The notes under the pieces were generated by a model that was not told the origin of the DNA, made no database searches, and saw only the letters and a list, made by a program, of their open reading frames with translations. A stretch of DNA of 64,000 bases from Scolanthus callimorphus (Eukaryota > Cnidaria > Anthozoa > Actiniaria > Edwardsiidae), in contig CM066916.1 in assembly GCA_033964015.1 (NCBI GenBank), positions 31,885,404-31,949,403 of the forward strand, given 5' to 3'. A program made the translations under genes and the position numbers. Shown in pieces: positions 59,501 to 64,000 of the stretch. Each line of letters starts with the position of its first letter. The stretch's first letter is position 1.

Positions 59501-62500
59501 TGAAGGCTCAGTTAAGGGTGAAATGTGATGGATAGATCAGTAACACTCGACCCCCATTTCGATCGGCTCATAAGGAAAATTGAGTATGGTATTTTCGATT
59601 GAATGTGGTAAATCAAATATCAAACTTTGTTTGTGGATGGTTATTTCTAATATAAAATGTAAACATCACCACGGTATGCATTACTTCGCGACCTAAACAT
59701 GTACTGTTGCGACTGGCGATTTTACGCAAGAAAACTGTAATGTTAATTTGAAACAGAAAGTTAAACATTCGAGGCAAGGAAGGATAAGGATAGCGTAATG
59801 ATTCTGCTTTTAAGACTTGTTTATTATTCTATCCAAACGAGTTCGATAGGTAGCGCAGTAAACGGAGCTTAGTTTTTCCTTGAAATTCCTGGGAGTATTT
59901 ACAAAGCGTCCAAACCAACCGAGGGCATCTCACAACTCTTTCAACTCTAAAGCCTGGTGCACACTAGCGACATAACGACATAAGGACGTTATGTTGCAAC
60001 GAAAAAAGTACGGGAAAATAATTGAAACAATTAATATTTCCATGGATCTTCATTAGATTACTTCACCAAAGCAATCTTATGTTATTTTTTGACGACTTCA
60101 ACTTCTTGAAACCACTAAATTTGTTCGCGTGACATTTTTCTTATGTCGTTATGTCGCAAGTGTGCACCGGGCTTAACTGAAAACCTTATGTCATTTACAT
60201 AGTCATTCGCACGCTCTATCTTAACTGTAACTTGCTCGTGCACTAGAACTCTCTAGAAACATAGTAACTCTTTACACTTCACTACACTTTCCCCTCCTAC
60301 GAAAGAACTCTTTACACTTCTCTACACTTTTCCCTCCTATAAAATAATTGAAAATAACTCTTTTACACTTTACTACAATAGCTTAGAGCAATTTGGTTGA
60401 TTTGGCAATCAATTTCGACCCACTGAAGAGGCCGAATCCAGCGATTTCGTTTGAATGACAGCTAAAAATCGCCAATCGCGCATCGCAACATTGAATTTTG
60501 AGGTCGCGTAGCAATGCATTCAGTGGTAATCCAATCCCATCAAGTCCAACTTCCTTTTGAAATTGCGTACTCTGGTATGTGGGAATACACGATGGACAAA
60601 ATAGATACAGCTTTATTGCAGCCATTTGATGAATAACGTGAACATGAAGGCTCTATTAACTTTTCTAAAGAGCATGTGGCGAAACTACAATCGACGCCAA
60701 AAATAAGTAAACACCTCGCTATGTACCGTTTCCCTAACGCCTAACGTTTTTCGCTTAGGCTTAAAATAACAACTGTGTTTTCAGTGTTTGCAGTGTTCTC
60801 CTAGATTTACGCCTAGATTGGCCGATTTTATACTAGAGACGGCAAAGTCGTCTAGACGGCCTTAGCCCTCCTCTGACGGCTTAATAGCCGTCTAGTATAA
60901 ATTCGAGAAATATGGAAGACGGCTAAGCCGTCTGAATTAAGGGCATCCAACAGACGCCCTTATAGACGACCTTATCCGTTGCCGGATGGCTTATTTTTTG
61001 ACATTTTTGTAAGAGGATACTTTTCCGCCTTGATGGGGTCGAACTGAGAGTAGGCCGTGATGAGCTGGGCAAGAGTCTTCATGTCACGTGGGTCCTCCCT
61101 GACGAGAAAACATGAGAATGTTACGCCACACTTACCAATGGACTTACTGCGCTATTCAGTTGAGCGTGGAATGAATAAAGTTGTGTTGTTACGTTTTCAC
61201 TGTTGTTTTAAAGAGCCTGTGTCAGCCACTGTTATTGTTTTCGTTCGTTCGCCATTAGAAGACGAATTGCGTGTAGAAATCTCTAAATCAACATCTAAAA
61301 GCAAAGTTTCAGATTTGATTTACCAAATTCAATCGAGAAAATTGCTCTATATTCTCTAAATCAGCCGATGGAAATGGATGCTTTCTCTGACTTGGTATGT
61401 TGCTATGCTGACAAAATGGCGGCTGACACAGGCTCTTTAAAGTCTATAGAGTACGTTGTCAAGTGGACTTTGGAAATGTTGTCAAGGTAAGACTCGTGAT
61501 TTTGAAACTCCGTCGCGACATTCCTTGACAACATTATGAACCGGCCTTGACAACATGCCATTTCAAACTTAAAACTATCAAAACGAAACGTTAAAGAGCC
61601 TCTGTCAGCCTCCATTTTGTCAGCCTAGTAACATACCGAGACAGAGAAAGCATCCATTTCCATCAGCTGATTTAGGGAATGTAGTGCGATATTTGCGATT
61701 GAATTCGATAAATGAATAATAAAACTTTGTTTTTAGAAGACTATTTCAAGATTTCTACACGAAATTCGTTGTCTCATATCGACTGAAAACAACAACAAAG
61801 GAGTGGCTGACAACCAAACTATACGCATTTCCACGCTCAATTGAATAGCGCAGTTACCACTGGCTTGCAACAGAAGATATCTACAGGGAGGTCTGCAGAG
61901 GATCGTTTTCAAACTACATGTAACATAGGTGGAAATTCAATAAAAGCAAAGCCTGATAAGCCACTGGGGAGTCAAGTAGGAAGGAAAGTCGAGGGGACTT
62001 CTCTCTCCCCTTCCCTTCTCTCCCATTTCTTTCGCCACAGATTCTCATGGCTCTACCTCGCTTACCCTGCTTGCAGGGGTTTAGATGTTGTTTTTTTGGC
62101 GAGAAACCCCGGGAAACTCAAAATCCGTTCCCGTCGGGCGCCATCTTGGATTTTGTGGACGCGCGGCCTGGGAGAGAGCAAAATCCAAGATGGCGCCCGA
62201 CGGGCACGGATTTCGAGTTTCTCACCAAAAAAACAACAACATCTAAACCCCTGCAAACAGGGTATGCCTCGCTTGATTAAATCCAGGTTGCGTCCTTGTA
62301 CATAAACGCTACAATTTTCACTTACTTGTGCAGATTTTCCAGCATAGTCACGGCTTCTTTAGCTCGGCCGTGCTGCAACTTGTACGCCACATTCTCACGC
62401 ATCAGGGAGAGGATTTCTGGTTGCTTGAACTTGTCCTGAGAATACAATTCAACACAGATTCATAACGAAGGGAGTCACCCTAAGGGCCCGACATAGCGAG

Positions 62501-63066
62501 CAATGGCGACTAAATTCGGTTCGTACGGTTTCTGGATGACGAAAATCCGGGATTTTCAAGGAAGTCTTTCGTTATTTTTTCAGGAGTTTTCATTGGGTAA
62601 AGATGCCTTCCCCCCCCCCCCCCCCCCCCACAAAAAAAAAATGATAAGTCTGGTGGAGGATGTCATAGTTTCACGAAACTGACTGATTTTTCCAGGAGGT
62701 TTCTAGGACTTTCCGTAAAATTCCTGGACTTTCCAGGAAGGAAATGAAAATCCAGAATATTCCAGATTTCCAGGATGCGTTCACGAACCCTGCCAGGGGG
62801 ACATGGAAAGACTCTGTAGCCCACCTTGTTTGCTTGGGCGAAATCAACAGCTTCGTCTAGGAGACTGACAGCTGCGTTGATATTTCCAAGATGCGAGTAC
62901 AGCATGACCAGGGCGGATACCTGTCGACAAATATAAGTGACGTTGGACAACAGAAGGATCCTTCACAGGAAAGGGTGATTATGGATAATCATAAGGCTTA
63001 CCACTCCAGGTTTATGGCGCAATTCCTTAATAGAATGCAGCGTAGAACACGCCTCTTCGATGTTGC
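56589..63066 (-). CDS. SRP72: SRP72, signal recognition particle 72-kDa subunit (C-terminal part)
   Basis: Nine exons in the window: 63066-63002, 62920-62825, 62435-62326, 61098-61021, 59493-59362, 58167-58124, 57786-57676, 57269-57224 and 56751-56589. Phases agree throughout, giving 281 codons including the stop. The 5' exons lie beyond 64000. The human protein is about 670 residues, so roughly 40 percent is here. TPR-type helices: GNIEEACSTLHSIKELRHKP, VSALVMLYSHLGNINAAVSL, MRENVAYKLQHGRAKEAVTM, TLAQLITAYSQFDPIKAE. Then the RNA-binding module: lysine-rich RKRKRKKKKGKLPKN and the signature DPDPERWLPKRERSYYKGK. The tail is low complexity and ends KKKKGGW, as in vertebrate SRP72. With SRP68 it binds SRP RNA and helps deliver ribosomes to the ER. 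No frame breaks were seen. Introns contain several fold-back elements. Confidence 0.97.
56810..57060. repeat. Minisatellite of GGAATTTCCACAGG units
   Basis: About seven copies of GGAATTTCCACAGG with variable spacers (TTATTCATTTGCAAC, CACACAAGAGAATAA). In the last intron of SRP72. GGAATTTCC resembles an NF-kappaB site. Confidence 0.85.
57410..57535. repeat. CA/AACAAA low-complexity tract
   Basis: ACACACACACACAAACC followed by AAACAAA-type sequence in an SRP72 intron. Confidence 0.8.
58336..58580. mobile_element. About 240-bp MITE in SRP72 intron
   Basis: TACTACCATTTGCGTCCAAC..CTTGACGATT..CGCGTAGGTTT at the left is inverted against AAACCTACGCG..AATCGTCAAG..GAACGGAAATGGTAGTA at the right. Inner arms TTTACGTTTCAAACG and GCGTTTCTCGC also pair. 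Confidence 0.8.
58784..58962. repeat. Fold-back in SRP72 intron
   Basis: GCAATAAAAGTACTTTCCGC..GTACAAACACGAG..AACTTGAAAGACACG inverted against CGAGTGTCTTTCAAGTTTTA..CGAGTGTTTGTA..AGAAAGTATTTTTATTGC. Stem of about 85 bp. Confidence 0.75.
59685..60525. repeat. Interrupted copy of the 23262-23512 element
   Basis: The left part (CGACCT..GTTGCGACTGGCGATTTTACG, to about 59780) and right part (60393-60525, CAATTTCGACCCACTGAAGA..GAATTTTGAGGTCGCGTAGC) match 23262-23530. About 600 bp of unrelated sequence in between looks like a later insertion; its ends were not resolved. Confidence 0.65.
60832..60961. repeat. Clustered GACGGCTTAG hairpins
   Basis: TATACTAGAGACGG..CCGTCTAGTATA is a stem with several inner GACGGC/GCCGTC pairs. 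Confidence 0.6.
61128..61862. mobile_element. About 735-bp fold-back element in SRP72 intron
   Basis: Arms 61128-61440 and about 61590-61862 are inverted copies. GCGCTATTCAGTTGAGCGTG pairs with CACGCTCAATTGAATAGCGC. AAAGAGCCTGTGTCAGCC recurs inverted within and between arms, as does GGAAATGGATGCTTTCTCTG. The short centre carries its own TTGTCAAG/CTTGACAA pairs. No coding frame. Confidence 0.8.
62063..62262. mobile_element. 200-bp fold-back with near-perfect arms
   Basis: CCCTGCTTGCAGGGGTTTAG..GTCGGGCGCCATCTTGGATTTTG pairs with CAAAATCCAAGATGGCGCCC..CTAAACCCCTGCAAACAGGG, about 90 bp per arm. In an SRP72 intron. The arms carry CCAAGATGGCGC, similar to YY1 sites. Confidence 0.85.
62610..62640. 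repeat. C run followed by A run
   Basis: About 19 C, then ACAAAAAAAAA. An SRP72 intron weak point for assembly. Confidence 0.9.
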
Positions 63067-63482
63067 CTGAAAACACAGAGGTGACAACATCAGGAGATTC
63101 AGCAGTTTAGCTTACAGCCCAGATCGTGTTTCGCGCTGGGGACTTTCAAAATATTTTGATTTCGGATTTTTTGTTCCGCCAGTCAAAGAATCTAAGCCAA
63201 TCAGATCCTTGCCCCTGCCTCGTACCCAGGTGCGTTTTAGTGATTTTCGAGGCGAGAGCGACTGGGAGCGAGCTAGCGCGAAAGGCATCATGGGAAGGGT
63301 GAAGAAAATAACTCTCATTCTCTTGTTTGAGCCTTCCCATGATGCATTGCGTAAGCGAACCGTTCCCAAGATGCTTTGCGCGCTCGCTACCAGAACACTC
63401 GCAAGAGGCTTTCTCTCTGTAAGAGGCTTTTATCTGTTTCTACTAAATAGAGACACCTAGGGACGAGGCAGTTCTTGTCCTG

Positions 63483-63585
63483 TTTTGCCTTGTGCAGTCA
63501 ACGGGGGTTTCGTCGCGACAGAAAGCCAGTTGACTGCACTATGCGAAACAGGGCAAGGATCTTATTGGCCCAGATGTTTTGACGG
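63483..63585. repeat. Palindromic dispersed repeat, copy 2
   Basis: TTTTGCCTTGTGCAGTCAAC..GACTGCACTATGCGAAACAGGGCAAGG, then CAGATGTTTTGACGG. Same family as 42085-42215. Confidence 0.7.
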
Positions 63586-63894
63586 GCGATGCAGAAAAAC
63601 CCAAAACCAACGAAAATGAGCAGAACGAAACAACCACTGAAGCTGTAACATGGCACAAGTGACGAATCAGTCAATCAATTGAATTTATTTACTCTTGTGG
63701 CTATAGTTGGTTGGAGTTATTACACAGGATAGGTATGGAGAGAGTTTGCATTTTTGTGAAAAATAAAGTGCGAACAGGGAGACCAAGTGAACTATATAGT
63801 TTTCTAGTTAGCCTCCCTAACCATTAAAAGTTTGTTTTAGAACAGATGAAAAAGAACGCTGAATCCTCCCGAGCGAGCTTATCCAGGTTATTAG

Positions 63895-63961
63895 TACAGC
63901 TTTGGGACGAATACAGCTTTGGGACGAATACAGCTTTGGGACGAATACAGCTTTGGGACAA
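63895..63961 (+). repeat. 17-bp tandem repeat, four copies
   Basis: TACAGCTTTGGGACGAA repeated four times, the last copy slightly changed, near the end of the window and inside the SRP72 locus. Confidence 0.9.
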
Positions 63962-64000
63962 AGTTTTCTTGGCTGCTCACATTTTTTGTGTGTCCGGCTA

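Noticed and set aside
61841..62305. 154-codon plus-strand frame
   Set aside because: Runs across the end of one fold-back and the whole of another inside SRP72 introns.
63070..64000. Further upstream SRP72 exons
   Set aside because: I looked on the minus strand for the preceding helix and a donor in the right phase and found none; the exons are probably beyond the window.

Overview
The window is eukaryotic nuclear DNA from an animal. It has long introns with GT..AG borders, TATA-box promoters and many fold-back elements, minisatellites and microsatellites. The gene set (SRP72, DBF4, a CDADC1-like deaminase, a DD3-3-like secreted protein) and the repeat style suggest an early-branching metazoan, most likely an anthozoan cnidarian such as a coral. 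The species guess is inference; that the DNA is metazoan is well supported by the spliced gene models. No prokaryotic operon, CRISPR array, rRNA or intact tRNA gene was seen.

Layout. 1-4.3 kb holds repeats only. 4.3-22.9 kb is a tandem duplication of a unit carrying one small secreted-precursor gene on the minus strand. Copy A has coding exons between 8117 and 4887, copy B between 16576 and 13555. Both encode a signal peptide, a glutamate-rich propeptide split over small phase-1 exons, a Lys-Arg processing site, and a ~120-residue basic product with 16 conserved cysteines, very rich in Tyr and Arg. I recognise no family, and this is the best candidate for an undescribed system here. Unit 2 was later interrupted by a 4.3-kb element (18356-22649) containing a 14-copy ~148-bp satellite. 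23-28.8 kb holds repeats, including a satellite in which every unit carries a paired CRE-like palindrome.

28.9-40.0 kb (minus) is a complete nine-exon gene for a 648-residue DD3-3-like secreted protein, with mobile elements in its introns. 40-46.6 kb is intergenic, with a 29-bp minisatellite. 46.7-48.3 kb (plus) is an intronless CDADC1-like two-domain deaminase interrupted by single-base frame breaks. 51.8-55.8 kb (minus) is a seven-exon DBF4 homologue (regulatory subunit of the CDC7 kinase), with two frame breaks that each disappear if one G is added to a five-G run. 56.6-63.1 kb (minus) holds the last nine coding exons of SRP72; its 5' part lies beyond the window.

The four conserved genes are unrelated housekeeping or secreted functions and form no pathway together. 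The precursor pair is a small local gene family whose mature region has changed faster than its signal peptide and even its 3' UTR, the pattern expected of defence or venom-type peptides. Function is not shown by the sequence. All exon borders were worked out by hand from splice-site consensus, phase and protein similarity remembered from known families; none was confirmed by transcripts or searches.
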